A stretch of 36,531 nucleotides of DNA, taken from positions 1,515 through 38,045 of the forward strand of contig DBXQ01000119.1 of the NCBI GenBank assembly GCA_002309955.1. The letters run 5' to 3'. Of the stretch, positions 7,216 to 16,712 are shown one piece after another. The notes beneath the pieces are model-generated. The model was not told where the DNA came from, did not search any database, and saw only the letters and a program-made list of their open reading frames with translations. Each line of letters opens with the position of its first letter. Positions within the stretch are counted from its first letter, which is position 1. The stretch is from Bacteroidales bacterium UBA1208. Lineage in GTDB: Bacteria > Bacteroidota > Bacteroidia > Bacteroidales > P3. Made by a program: the position numbers and the translations under genes.

Positions 7216-8886
7216 TTATTTCATCAGTTTCTTGTATCGCAGGCGGTGTGGGGTGTCGTCGCCGAGGCGTTTGCGGCGATTCTCCTCGTACTCACTGTAG
7301 CTGCCTTCGAAGAAATAGACTTGCGAGTCGCCCTCGAAGGCCAGTATGTGGGTGCAGATGCGGTCGAGGAACCAGCGGTCGTGGCTGATGACCACGGCGC
7401 AGCCGGCAAAGTTCTCCAAACCCTCCTCCAAGGCACGCATGGTGTTCACGTCAATGTCGTTGGTGGGCTCGTCAAGCAGCAGCACATTGGCCTCGCTCTT
7501 CAATGTCAGTGCCAGATGCAAACGGTTTCGTTCACCACCACTCAGCACGCCCGCTTTCTTGCTCTGGTCGGTACCGGTGAAGTTGAATCGTGACAGGTAG
7601 GCGCGGGCGTTCACCAAGCGTCCCCCCATTGGGATAAGCTCGTTGCCCTCCGACACCACATCATATACGCTCTTCTCGGGGTCAATCTGCACATGTTGCT
7701 GGTCCACATAGCCTATCTTTACGGTCTCGCCCACGGTGAAAGTGCCGGTGTCGGGCTTTTCCAGCCCCATGATAAGGCGGAAGAGTGTAGTCTTGCCGCA
7801 CCCATTGGGGCCGATAATGCCCACAATGCCTGCAGGGGGCAGACTGAAAGTGAGGTTCTCATACAGCAACTTGTCGCCGTAGGCCTTGCTGACGCCCTCC
7901 ACCTCCAGCACCTTGTTGCCCAGTCGCGGGCCGTTGGGGATGAATATCTCCAGATTCTGCTCCTTTTCTTTCACGTCCTCGTTCATCATGCGGTCGTAGG
8001 CTGCCAAACGGGCCTTGCCTTTGGCGTGTCTTGCTTTTGGAGCCATGCGTACCCATTCCAACTCGCGCTGGAGGGTCTTGCGGCGTTTGCTCTCCTGCTT
8101 CTCTTCCATGGCCAGCCGTTGTGTCTTTTGGTCGAGCCAACTGCTGTAGTTCCCTTGCCAGGGGATACCCTCGCCGCGGTCAAGCTCCAGAATCCAACCA
8201 GCCACATTGTCGAGGAAATAGCGGTCGTGCGTCACAGCGATGACCGTACCTTTGTACTGGCGCAAGTGTTGCTCCAGCCAGTCGATGCTCTCGGCATCCA
8301 GATGGTTGGTGGGCTCGTCCAACAATAGGATATCCGGCTCTTGCAACAGCAGACGGCACAGGGCGACACGTCTCCGCTCGCCACCGCTGAGGTTCTTCAC
8401 GGGCTCGTTCTCGTCGGGGCAGCGCAAGGCATCCATAGCACGTTCCAATCGGCTGTCCAGATTCCAAGCATCGTACTGCTCTAATAGTTCCGTCAGTTCG
8501 CCCTGCCGTTGACACAGTTTGTCAAAGTCGGCATCGGGTTCAGCAAAAGCATTGTTAACCTCTTCATACTCTTTCAGAGCATCCACCACGGGCTGCACGG
8601 CTTCCTGCACCACCTCTTTGACTGTCTTGCTGTCGTCTAACTTGGGTTCCTGTTCCAGATAACCCACGCTGTAGCCTGGAGCAAACACCACCTCGCCTTG
8701 GTAGTCCTTGTCCACTCCGGCGATAATCTTCAGCAGCGACGACTTGCCCGATCCGTTCAAGCCGATAATGCCTATTTTGGCACCATAGAAGAAGGATAAA
8801 TAAATGTCTTTCAGTATCTGGCGGGAAGGCGGTATCAGTTTGCCCACACCTACCATCGAGAAAATGATTTTTTTGTCGTCAGCCAT
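7216..8886 (-). CDS. ettA: Energy-dependent translational throttle protein EttA
   Basis: A 556-residue ABC-F ATPase, the usual length for EttA. It has no membrane segments. It binds the ribosomal E site and gates the first elongation steps according to ATP/ADP level. The first ABC domain has Walker A GLNGSGKSS at 42-50, signature LSGGE at 166-170 and Walker B ILLLDEPTNHLD at 186-197. An arm and linker region rich in charged residues (KQESKRRKTLQRELEWVRM) lies around 255-300. The second domain has GPNGCGKTTL, LSGGERNRL and VLLLDEPTNDID. The end LRYKKLMK suits the family. It lies 100 bases downstream of recJ in the same direction and may be cotranscribed; a CTTAAT-GGA-ATTAAG inverted repeat lies in the gap. 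Confidence 0.95.
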   Translation of the reverse strand: MADDKKIIFSMVGVGKLIPPSRQILKDIYLSFFYGAKIGIIGLNGSGKSSLLKIIAGVDKDYQGEVVFAPGYSVGYLEQEPKLDDSKTVKEVVQEAVQPVVDALKEYEEVNNAFAEPDADFDKLCQRQGELTELLEQYDAWNLDSRLERAMDALRCPDENEPVKNLSGGERRRVALCRLLLQEPDILLLDEPTNHLDAESIDWLEQHLRQYKGTVIAVTHDRYFLDNVAGWILELDRGEGIPWQGNYSSWLDQKTQRLAMEEKQESKRRKTLQRELEWVRMAPKARHAKGKARLAAYDRMMNEDVKEKEQNLEIFIPNGPRLGNKVLEVEGVSKAYGDKLLYENLTFSLPPAGIVGIIGPNGCGKTTLFRLIMGLEKPDTGTFTVGETVKIGYVDQQHVQIDPEKSVYDVVSEGNELIPMGGRLVNARAYLSRFNFTGTDQSKKAGVLSGGERNRLHLALTLKSEANVLLLDEPTNDIDVNTMRALEEGLENFAGCAVVISHDRWFLDRICTHILAFEGDSQVYFFEGSYSEYEENRRKRLGDDTPHRLRYKKLMK

Positions 8887-8986
8887 AGGTTGGAGTTCTT
8901 TTTGAGGGTTTATGAATTGATAAGGCTTAATGGAATTAAGTCTATCGGTTCTATCTTGTCTTTTTTTTCTATCAAGTCAAACCTTT

Positions 8987-10825
8987 TTAGTCTTCGTCAA
9001 AGCGGAGATCCTTGACGTTGATTTGTATCTCAGTCTTGCCGTTCCAGTAGTTCTCTTCGAGGGTGTAGCAGATGGTGAAGGGGTCGCCTTTCTTGACGCG
9101 GGGATAGCAATGTCCCAGCTGGAACCCAATGGCGGGAAAAGTCTTGGAGCGGGAAAGGAGGGAGATGACGTTAAACTTGAGATGGTTCGACCCCACAATA
9201 CGGGGGTATCCCGTGTCGACAAGGCTGTGCGACATGAACACCGGCACATTGTTTTCCGGGCCGAAGGGACCAAATTGTTTCAGTATTCGCAGGAACTTGG
9301 GAGTAATATGCATGCCAAAGTCTATCTCGGCGTCAATCTCTATTTCAGGTACCATGACCTCGGGAGGAAGACTCTGATTCACCACCTCCTCGAAGCGGAG
9401 AATGAAAGCGTCCAGATTTTCGGGTTTCACCGATACCCCTGCAGCGCAGCGGTGGCCGCCAAAATGCTCCAGCAGGTCGCTGCATTGCTCAAGGGCGGCG
9501 TGTACGTCGAACTCCTTGATGCTGCGGGCTGACCCTGTAAAGAGGTCATCTGTCGAGCGGGTGAAAATAACCGTGGGCTTATAATAGGCTTCCACCAGTC
9601 GCGATGCCACGATTCCCACCACACCCTTGTGCCAGTTCTCGTCGAACAGCACGATGCTTTTGCGGTTCCGCATCACAGGGTTGCTCTCAATGCGGCGTTT
9701 AGCCTCCTCGGTGGCGGAGCTGTCGAGGTCTTTGCGTTGGGTGTTATACTCGTTGATCTCCTCGGCCAGCATGCCTGCCTGAGTGGCGTTGTCGCTGAGC
9801 AGCAGGCGCACAGAATCGAAGGCACTGCGTATACGTCCGGCGGCGTTGATGCGGGGTCCGACCAAAAAGACGAGGTCTGTGATGTTCAGTTCCTTGCGGA
9901 AATAGGATTTGTCCTCAGGGTGTGAACGCACCTCCTCGTCGGTGCGGCGTTCTATGTGGCCGTATGTAAGGATTGCCTCGATGCCGGGACGGGGATGGGT
10001 ATTGATGACCTTGAGCCCGAACGCGGCCAACACCCGGTTTTCACCCATGATGGGCACGATGTCCGATGCGATGCTCACAGCTACCAGGTCGAGGTATTTG
10101 AGCAAGTGCAGTTGCAGGGCGTCGCGCTTTTCGCGACGGATGTCGTCAAGCCGATCCGGTGCATCACACAGGCGCACACCCATGCGTTGCTCTTGATGGG
10201 CTTCGACAATCTTGAACCCAATGCCGCAACCCGACAACTCCTTGTAGGGATAGGGGCAGTCTATACGTTTGGGATCGAGCACTGCCACAGCAGCTGGAAT
10301 GTTCTCGCCGTCGGGCAGATGGTGGTCGCCAATGATGAAGTCGATACCCAGTGAGCGGGCATAATCGACCTGCTCCATGGCTTTAATGCCACAGTCGAGA
10401 GCGATGATGAGTTTCACCCCCGTTTCATGGGCATAGTCGATGCCTTGAAACGAAATACCGTATCCCTCGCTGTCGCGGTCGGGAATGTAAAAATCAATGT
10501 TGCGGTGAAATGTACTGAGGTAGGAGTACACCAGGGCAACAGCCGAAGTGCCGTCCACATCGTAATCCCCATAAACAAGGATTCGCTCGTGACGGCGGGC
10601 CGCCTCGTTGATACGAGCTATAGCGCGGTCCATGTCCTTCATCAGGAAAGGATCATGCAACTGGTCCAAGCTTGGTCGGAAGAAACACCGTGCCTCTTCG
10701 AACGTCGTAACACCACGCTCAACAAGCAGCGTGGCGATAATTTCGTCAACTCCTAATGCTTCCGCAAGTTTTTTAACTACCTCTTTGTCATAATCTTCCC
10801 TTAATATCCAACGTTTTTCTTTCAT
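8987..10825 (-). CDS. recJ: Single-stranded-DNA exonuclease RecJ
   Basis: A 612-residue DHH-family 5'-3' exonuclease acting in recombination and mismatch or base-excision repair. Motifs are in the expected order: LVYGDYDVDGTSA with the metal-binding aspartates at 87-92, a conserved ALDCGI, IIGDHHLP with DHH at 167-169, GPRINAAGR near 330, and the DHHA1 motif HFGGHRCAAG at about 455. The C-terminal OB-type domain ends in a small beta-rich region. Length matches the family. The promoter TAAAGGTA on plus (TACCTTTA on minus) at 10839-10846 gives a very short leader of about ten bases to the ATG. ettA follows 100 bases downstream. Confidence 0.96.
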   Translation of the reverse strand: MKEKRWILREDYDKEVVKKLAEALGVDEIIATLLVERGVTTFEEARCFFRPSLDQLHDPFLMKDMDRAIARINEAARRHERILVYGDYDVDGTSAVALVYSYLSTFHRNIDFYIPDRDSEGYGISFQGIDYAHETGVKLIIALDCGIKAMEQVDYARSLGIDFIIGDHHLPDGENIPAAVAVLDPKRIDCPYPYKELSGCGIGFKIVEAHQEQRMGVRLCDAPDRLDDIRREKRDALQLHLLKYLDLVAVSIASDIVPIMGENRVLAAFGLKVINTHPRPGIEAILTYGHIERRTDEEVRSHPEDKSYFRKELNITDLVFLVGPRINAAGRIRSAFDSVRLLLSDNATQAGMLAEEINEYNTQRKDLDSSATEEAKRRIESNPVMRNRKSIVLFDENWHKGVVGIVASRLVEAYYKPTVIFTRSTDDLFTGSARSIKEFDVHAALEQCSDLLEHFGGHRCAAGVSVKPENLDAFILRFEEVVNQSLPPEVMVPEIEIDAEIDFGMHITPKFLRILKQFGPFGPENNVPVFMSHSLVDTGYPRIVGSNHLKFNVISLLSRSKTFPAIGFQLGHCYPRVKKGDPFTICYTLEENYWNGKTEIQINVKDLRFDED

Positions 10826-10838
10826 TTTTTACTGGTTG

Positions 10839-10846
10839 TAAAGGTA
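10839..10846 (-). promoter_or_regulatory. recJ -7 promoter element
   Basis: Minus-strand TACCTTTA, one base from the TAnnTTTG consensus, 13 bases before the recJ ATG. It implies a leader of roughly 10 nucleotides. Confidence 0.5.
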
Positions 10847-10859
10847 CGACTTTTTTTTG

Positions 10860-11280
10860 GATTGGATGAAAAAAAAATCTTTTTTTTACCTGAACGGAGG
10901 ATAATGGGTTGACAACTATTGCATTGTGGCGATTCTGCACGTCGTCCCCACAGCTGGCGGCAGGATTGAGCAGTGCGGAGGGGAAGAACAGGGTGTTTCT
11001 ACCACCAGGTCGGCTTTCAGATGGATAATCCCAAACAGGTCATAAGGAAGCTGAAAACGCTTTAGGAGACATGCAAATCGGTCGTTGTTTCATAGTTATT
11101 TATTTTACCTTTTGTTTACCTTTTGTTTACCTTTACTTTAGCTATTATTTAGGTACAGTAAACAAAAGATAAACAAAGCACAATCAAATTGTAATGTAAA
11201 ATGAGGGGGAAGTCCGACTTGAACCCCAATGAACGATTTGGGATAATGGTTGTTCAATAGTAATCACTATTGGACAACCG
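10860..11280. other. Gene-free gap with hairpins and possible decayed gene
   Basis: About 490 bases between recJ and the outer-membrane gene hold no intact reading frame. Two large inverted repeats are visible: 11108-11130 with 11158-11178 (CTTTTGTTTAC words doubled on the left, mirrored on the right), and 11248-11279. The stretch 10900-11070 has more GC and a coding-like look in interrupted frames, so it may be a gene remnant; I cannot identify it. Confidence 0.5.
11248..11279. terminator. Strong hairpin downstream of 11318-12466 gene
   Basis: Arms GGTTGTTCAATAGT and ACTATTGGACAACC pair over 14 positions with one mismatch or wobble around an AATC loop. A T run follows on the plus strand (11291-11296), not on the minus strand, so termination of the minus-strand operon is likely but not certain. 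Confidence 0.55.
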
Positions 11281-11317
11281 AAGAGCAGAATCTTTTTTGT
11301 ATGGGTAGCAGGGCGGG

Positions 11318-12466
11318 CTATTCAACTGTGTGGTAGCGTCCGCCGAAGGCAATGCCTACTTGCGCCGTCAGACAGAGGCCTTTGGGGCTGCCCTCGATGC
11401 GTGGGAACGAGGAGTAGGAGAGGCGCAGTTTGCCCTGTAGCGAGATGTGGTTGCGGTCGCTGATGCGGTGGTCGCCAAACAGGTGGTTGAAGCGGGGGAA
11501 GGTGTTCTGCTGCCAGAAGTGGTAGCGGAACATGACTCCCACAGTAGGCTCAAGTCGGGTGTAGGCAAAGTGTTCTTTCCATTTCCGTTTGGCACTGAGT
11601 TCGTGCATACCGAGGCCGATGATGGGGGAGAGCTGCATGTGGTTGTTGTCGACGAGCAGGAAACCATAGCCGATGTTGATGATGGTGAGGCTGTAGGAAT
11701 GGTCTTTGAGAAAGGTTCCTTCCACGTGTTGGAGGGTATTCCCGTTGAAGATGGACACGGTCTTGCGGGCATCGTAGCTGCCTATGATGGCTTCGATGTC
11801 GAGGAGATGGCTTTTCCATTGGAAGGCAAAGCCATAACCGATGGTGAATGCGGTGGTAAAGGATTGTCCCAAGGAGCCGAACGGACAGGACATCCCCAGC
11901 GAGAAGTAGGCGCTGTAGCCGAATGGACGGGGCGTGTAGGTGGGTTGGTAGTAGGGCGGGAGCATGTCGAGTTGGTGCCAGACTTTCTGCTCGAAGGCGG
12001 CAAGGGCAGCGGTATCGGTGCCGTCCTGTGTCAGTTGGCGAAAGTAGGCTATGCGTTGGTTGAGCCGGTCGTTGGCACCGTAGAGCATGTTGCTGTAGGT
12101 GCCGGGGTTGTCGGAGGTGTTGAGCGAGCGTTGCAGTGTGCGGCGCTCCACTTCGAGCATGTCGAATATCACTTGGTTGTATCGCAGCAACTGGGGGGTG
12201 CGGTGGTCGGCAGTGACCCACGACGAGGAAGGAAGCATCCAGGCTTCGGCACGGTAGAAGAAGGATTTGATACCGTCTATTTTTTCCTGTACGGGACTGA
12301 ATCCGATGTTGTATTGTAGCAGTGAGTTTTCATCGGCGTTGGTGGGTGTGGCGGTAAAGTCGTCCCAGGTGAGGGGACCTTGGCTCCAGGTACGTTGCAG
12401 CTCTTGTGCAGCACAGCCGAGGCTAAGCGTCAGGAGCAGGATGGAGAGGGTTAGTTTGTGTGTCAT
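11318..12466 (-). CDS. Secreted DUF922-like / outer-membrane barrel protein
   Basis: A 382-residue exported protein. Residues 1-20 are a signal peptide (LSILLLTLSLGCAAQ); the cysteine is a weak lipobox candidate, so lipidation is uncertain. The mature N-terminus carries SQGPLTWDDFTATP, the L-T-W-x-D-F opening seen in DUF922-type secreted proteins. A helical region with VERRTLQRSL follows at about 105-170. From about residue 190 the sequence becomes alternating aromatic beta strands (FGYSAYFSLGMSC, FTIGYGFAFQWK, LTIINIGYGFLLVD, VGIAFGGRYHTVE), consistent with an outer-membrane beta barrel. It begins 20 bases after the ABC permease and is probably the last gene of that operon. Function unknown. 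Confidence 0.65.
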   Translation of the reverse strand: MTHKLTLSILLLTLSLGCAAQELQRTWSQGPLTWDDFTATPTNADENSLLQYNIGFSPVQEKIDGIKSFFYRAEAWMLPSSSWVTADHRTPQLLRYNQVIFDMLEVERRTLQRSLNTSDNPGTYSNMLYGANDRLNQRIAYFRQLTQDGTDTAALAAFEQKVWHQLDMLPPYYQPTYTPRPFGYSAYFSLGMSCPFGSLGQSFTTAFTIGYGFAFQWKSHLLDIEAIIGSYDARKTVSIFNGNTLQHVEGTFLKDHSYSLTIINIGYGFLLVDNNHMQLSPIIGLGMHELSAKRKWKEHFAYTRLEPTVGVMFRYHFWQQNTFPRFNHLFGDHRISDRNHISLQGKLRLSYSSFPRIEGSPKGLCLTAQVGIAFGGRYHTVE

Positions 12467-12486
12467 AGTTTGTTTTGGGTTTTATA

Positions 12487-13857
12487 TTATCTTATTTTGT
12501 CTCTTTTCAGAAATTTCCAGACATCGTGCCAGGAGGCTTTCTGTCCGTAGCGGAGGATGGCTGAGCGGTAGATACGGGCAGCGGCCCAGATGCAGAGGGG
12601 GAAGGTAGCAATGAGCAGAAGCATGGAGAGCAGCACCTGCCATACGGGGACACCGAAGGGGATGCGCATCAGCATGGCTACGGGCGAAGTGAAGGGGATG
12701 ATAGAGAGCCACACGCTGATATTGCCCGAGGGTTGCCCGACCATGGAAGGAAGAAGCAGGAGGGTGAGGATGAGGGGGATGGTGAGCGGGAGGGTGAACT
12801 GCTGCGAGTCGGTCTCGTTGTCAACCAGCGAGCCGGCAGCGGCGAAGAGCGAAGCGTAGAGCAGGTAGCCGAATATGAAGTAGAAGAGGAAGAGGAGGAT
12901 AATCATGTCGAAGTTGATGCCAGCGAGGCCTTCGATGAGGTCTTGGATGCTGTTGTCTATCCCCTCGCCAGCCTGGTACTGGGCTGCACGTTCCTGTTCG
13001 GTCTGGTATTGGTATGTGGCTTCCGTGCCTTTGGAGGCAATCTCGGTTTGGCTGTGGCGTTCGGCGGCCTGCTGGAAGAGGTCGGCATGGGTCAGTTGCA
13101 CGCCTGTGACCAGTGCACCGGCTAATAGTACCCAAAGGGCAAACTGGGTGAGGCCTACAAGCGCTATGCCCACCACTTTGCCCATCATGAGCTGGAAGGG
13201 TTTGACGCTGCATACGATGACTTCTACTATTCTGCTGGTCTTCTCTTCCATGACTCCCCGCATCACTTGCGAGCCGAACATAAAGACGGCGATAAAGACA
13301 AGCATGGCGAGGAGTATGCCGACCACAATTTTGACCTGGAGGAAACCGTCGCGGCCAGTCTCGATGTCCTGGGTGCGCAGTTTGATATGGGTGGAGGTGA
13401 GGAGGGTGTAGTCTTCGGGGGTGAGGCCGTGGACGTCGAGCAGGATGCGGTTGCGCAGTATTTCCTGAAGCTGGTTTTGGGCATCGGTCTGGACGGTGAG
13501 GGATGGGGTGTCGGAGCGGTAGAAGAGGTAAGCGTCGCGTGGCAGGGTGGTTTCGCGGGCGGGGATGTAAATGATGGCATCGATGCTGTCGTGTTGCTGC
13601 AGTTGCCGACGGGCGTAGTCGATGCTGCCGGCCTCGTGATAAGTGATGTCGCGACCCGAGCGGAATTGCCCTTGAAAGAGGCCAGTGTCGTCGACCACGA
13701 GCACTTGGGCATGCTCAAGAGGACGGGCGGCCAAGATGATGGGGATGGCATAAACTCCGGCTAAAAGGATGGGAACCACAATGGTGAGAATCCAGAAGGA
13801 GGGTTTCTTGACGCGGGTGAGGTATTCGCGCTGTATGACGAGGAGGATTTTGTTCAT
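12487..13857 (-). CDS. ABC-2 type transporter permease (NatB-like)
   Basis: A 456-residue inner-membrane permease. It has an N-terminal membrane anchor (SFWILTIVVPILLAGVYAIP, about 19-38), a large extracytoplasmic region to about 185, then several membrane segments: VVGILLAMLVFIAVFMF, GIALVGLTQFALWVLLAGAL, a second soluble insert, MIILLFLFYFIFGYLLY, LTIPLILTLLLLPSM and the C-terminal VLLSMLLLIATFPLCIW. The cytoplasmic segment RGVMEEKTSRIVEVIVCSVKP is the conserved coupling motif of NatB/YhaP exporters. It lies 52 bases after its ATPase gene and forms an exporter with it. Substrate unknown; relatives export sodium or drugs, or serve envelope processes. Confidence 0.9.
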   Translation of the reverse strand: MNKILLVIQREYLTRVKKPSFWILTIVVPILLAGVYAIPIILAARPLEHAQVLVVDDTGLFQGQFRSGRDITYHEAGSIDYARRQLQQHDSIDAIIYIPARETTLPRDAYLFYRSDTPSLTVQTDAQNQLQEILRNRILLDVHGLTPEDYTLLTSTHIKLRTQDIETGRDGFLQVKIVVGILLAMLVFIAVFMFGSQVMRGVMEEKTSRIVEVIVCSVKPFQLMMGKVVGIALVGLTQFALWVLLAGALVTGVQLTHADLFQQAAERHSQTEIASKGTEATYQYQTEQERAAQYQAGEGIDNSIQDLIEGLAGINFDMIILLFLFYFIFGYLLYASLFAAAGSLVDNETDSQQFTLPLTIPLILTLLLLPSMVGQPSGNISVWLSIIPFTSPVAMLMRIPFGVPVWQVLLSMLLLIATFPLCIWAAARIYRSAILRYGQKASWHDVWKFLKRDKIR

Positions 13858-13909
13858 GAATTAGGAATTATAGGTTAAGAACTATGAAGTTTCAATAGGC
13901 GGAAAGTCG

Positions 13910-14638
13910 CTATTGGTTGTTGCTGACGGAGGTATTCTGCACGGTGTCGATGAAGATACGGTCAAGGGGTGCGCCTTGGTGGCGGGCTTTGATGTCGGCG
14001 AGGGAGCCGCTGAGCACCACATGGGCATGATTGATAAGGGCTATGTCGTCGCAGAGCTCTTCGGCCGACGGCATGTTGTGGGTGGAGAAGATGATGGTAG
14101 CACCCTGCTCCTTAAGGCGGAGGATTTCGTGCTTGAGGAGGTCGGCGTTGACGGGGTCGAAGCCGCTGAAAGGTTCGTCGAGAATAAGGAGACAGGGATT
14201 GTGGAGGACGGTGACGACAAATTGAACTTTCTGCTGCATGCCTTTTGAGAGCTCTTCGACACGGCGGTTCCACCAGGAGTCGATCTCGAGGCGGTCGAAC
14301 CATTGGTGTAGCCGCTGCTCGGCAGTGGCTTTGTCGAGTCCTTTGAGCCGTGCCAGATAGACGGCTTGTTCGCCTACGCGCATTTTCTTATAAAGGCCGC
14401 GTTCCTCGGGCAGGTAGCCTATCTGCATGACGTCGGAATGGGTCATGGAGTGGCCGTTGAAGAGGATGGTGCCGCTGTCCGGGGCGATAATGTGGTTGAT
14501 GATGCGGATGAGGGTGGTTTTTCCGGCGCCATTGGGGCCTAAGAGCCCGAAGACAGTGCCTTTCCGGACATGGAGGTTGACTCCGTTGAGGGCGCAGAAA
14601 GTGCCGAATGTCTTGGAGATATTGTTGATGGTTAACAT
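13910..14638 (-). CDS. ABC transporter ATP-binding protein (NatA-like)
   Basis: A 242-residue cytoplasmic ATPase that powers the adjacent ABC-2 permease. Walker A is GLLGPNGAGKTTL at about 31-43. The Q-loop lies near IGYLPEERGLYKKM. The signature is the variant LSKGMQQKVQ, usual for NatA-type exporters in place of LSGGQ. Walker B is LLILDEPFSGFDP at about 150-162, followed by the H-loop IIFSTHNM. It starts 11 bases after the BatA-like gene ends and is followed by the permease, so the three are very likely cotranscribed. Confidence 0.93.
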   Translation of the reverse strand: MLTINNISKTFGTFCALNGVNLHVRKGTVFGLLGPNGAGKTTLIRIINHIIAPDSGTILFNGHSMTHSDVMQIGYLPEERGLYKKMRVGEQAVYLARLKGLDKATAEQRLHQWFDRLEIDSWWNRRVEELSKGMQQKVQFVVTVLHNPCLLILDEPFSGFDPVNADLLKHEILRLKEQGATIIFSTHNMPSAEELCDDIALINHAHVVLSGSLADIKARHQGAPLDRIFIDTVQNTSVSNNQ

Positions 14639-14649
14639 GCTGGATGGGA

Positions 14650-16704
14650 TTAGGATTTGTTTTTACGGAAAGGGATGCGGATGAGGAGTGTCTCGGCAAG
14701 GAGTGCGAGAAGAGCGAGGAGGATGCACCAACGCCACAGGGGGGTGCCTTGGTTGCGGGTGCGGATGTAGTCAGTCATGGATTTGGAGGCCGAGGCGGTG
14801 ACGCTGCAATGGGTGAGTTGGGCATCGGCAATATGTTGTTTGATATCATCCGGGGTAAGGCATGTGAGGTCGGATTCTTGACGGCTATAGTTGAAAGCGA
14901 GTCCTTCGTAAGGCGACGGGGAGAGGAGATAGTTGCCGGCAAAGGTGATTTCGCCATGGGGAATCAGACAGTTGTGGGAACCAATGTGTCGGATGTCGGG
15001 GATGTACTCTACAGCGGGGTCGGAAGGTTCAATGTTGGTTATGCGGCGCGGCTGCGAGGAGGGAAGCTGGGTGCTGAGCGGAATGGGGTCGGTGGCGGAG
15101 AGAAGATAGTAGGGTTGCGGTTGGGGATAGCTGAAGAGTGCCATATTGTAGATTGTGGGTACGAAGAGGGCTTGGTGTACGAAGTCGGTGAAATCGGTGA
15201 GCATGGGTGTGGCGAAGAGGTACAGGCGGCCTTGGCCGAGAGGGGTCTCGCTGAGGAGAGAGTTGCCGTCGTTGAGACCGATGACTTGGTGGGCGACGGT
15301 GCCTGAGGATTGTTGCAGGATGTAGTGGCCTTGGGTGTTGGGCATTTCCATATCTTCGTTACGGTTGTTGAATACACCGCGGTAGAGATTGTGTTCGTAT
15401 TGCAGGCTATGGGCGCGAGTGGGTCGGGATTGCCATGCGTTTAACTGGGGTGCACGAAGCATGGAAAGGAATTGATTGTAGGAGTTGGTCTCGGCATCGA
15501 CTGGCGGAATGACGAGCAGGGTGCCACCGTCGGTGATGAACTGGGAAATGGTTTGAGCCAGGCCGGACGGAATGGCATGGAGTTGGTCGAGAATGATGAA
15601 TTGGCTTTCAGAGATGTGAGTGTAGTCTAAGCTGTTGTAGGATTCTTGCCGATAGCGGGTGAGGGAGTCGCTGGCAAAAAGTTTATGTATGAATGGGTTT
15701 TCGCTTTTCCCGCTTACGACAAGAAGGGGGATGCGTGAGGAGACGGGTAGGGCAAAGTAGAGCCGGTCGTCGAAGATGACGGGATAGTCGGTAGTTTCGA
15801 CATGGCCAAGCAGCAGGCTGTCGTCCTGGATGGTGAAGGTGAGCGTTGCTGTGGCGGAGCTGTTGGGAGCGATATCGACAGAGGTGACTGCCCGCTGGCT
15901 GTTGCCGACATAGAGGCGCAGAGGTTGTTTTTCAACAGCTTTGTCCCCCCCGTTGCGGACACGTACTTCAACTTTTACCGTGGCGCCGGGGAAGTATGCA
16001 GGGCTGTTGAAAATGAGGGTGTCGAGATAGATGTTCGAGAGCGAACTGCCACCGAGGGGGATGAAGGTGGTGAGGATAGCGGTATCGGCAGGGAAGTCGT
16101 CAAGACTGGCTGTGGAACGTTGGAAGTCACTGATAAGGTAGGCATGGCGGTTGGCAGCAGAAGAGGAACGGAGGAACTGGTTTTGGCGCAAGGCAATAGA
16201 AGACAGGGGAGTGGTGACGGCACCGGCTTGTATTTCGTCAAGGGCATTGAGAAAGTCTTCGCGGCTGAGCCAATGGAACTGACTGCCATGGGCATTGTTG
16301 GTGAGGAGTTGGAACTGGATGGAGGGGTCGTAGGCGGCGGCAATCTCACGGGCTTTCTGCTTGGCGGTTTCCATCAGGCTACCGTTCAATCCTCCACATT
16401 CCATGCTGTAGGAGTTGTCGATGTAGACGCTTACTACGGTGCTACCGGATTGGAGGCGTGATGATTTGTGGGGTATGACGGGTTGGCAGAAAGCAAGAAC
16501 GATGAAAAGAATGGTCAGGATTCGGGCAGCAAGAATGAGCAGTTGACGGAGGTTTCGTTGCCTGCGGTTTTCGCTCTCCAGTTCTTGGAGCATGTTGACA
16601 TTGCTGAAATAGACTTTGCGGTAGCGTCGTAGCTGTAGCAGGTGAATGATAACGGGGATGGCTATCGCTGTCAGGCCTATAAGGAAAAGGGGTTGGGTCA
16701 ACAT
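14650..16704 (-). CDS. BatA-domain membrane protein with VWA-like region
   Basis: A 684-residue inner-membrane protein. The N-terminus (LFLIGLTAIAIPVIIHLLQL, then RRYRKVYFSN) is the BatA/aerotolerance-regulator N-terminal domain, followed by a second membrane segment ILAARILTILFIVLAFCQPV. A von Willebrand A-like domain starts with VVSVYIDNSYSM; DNSYS matches the MIDAS DxSxS. A beta-rich periplasmic region and a glutamine-amidotransferase-like section (ISQFITDGGTLLVIP) follow. A last membrane segment LWRWCILLALLALLAETLLI ends the protein. Such proteins are common in Bacteroidota; a role in envelope complex assembly is suggested but unproven. It lies between nth and the ABC exporter genes in one direction. 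Confidence 0.88.
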   Translation of the reverse strand: MLTQPLFLIGLTAIAIPVIIHLLQLRRYRKVYFSNVNMLQELESENRRQRNLRQLLILAARILTILFIVLAFCQPVIPHKSSRLQSGSTVVSVYIDNSYSMECGGLNGSLMETAKQKAREIAAAYDPSIQFQLLTNNAHGSQFHWLSREDFLNALDEIQAGAVTTPLSSIALRQNQFLRSSSAANRHAYLISDFQRSTASLDDFPADTAILTTFIPLGGSSLSNIYLDTLIFNSPAYFPGATVKVEVRVRNGGDKAVEKQPLRLYVGNSQRAVTSVDIAPNSSATATLTFTIQDDSLLLGHVETTDYPVIFDDRLYFALPVSSRIPLLVVSGKSENPFIHKLFASDSLTRYRQESYNSLDYTHISESQFIILDQLHAIPSGLAQTISQFITDGGTLLVIPPVDAETNSYNQFLSMLRAPQLNAWQSRPTRAHSLQYEHNLYRGVFNNRNEDMEMPNTQGHYILQQSSGTVAHQVIGLNDGNSLLSETPLGQGRLYLFATPMLTDFTDFVHQALFVPTIYNMALFSYPQPQPYYLLSATDPIPLSTQLPSSQPRRITNIEPSDPAVEYIPDIRHIGSHNCLIPHGEITFAGNYLLSPSPYEGLAFNYSRQESDLTCLTPDDIKQHIADAQLTHCSVTASASKSMTDYIRTRNQGTPLWRWCILLALLALLAETLLIRIPFRKNKS

Positions 16705-16712
16705 GATTTTTT

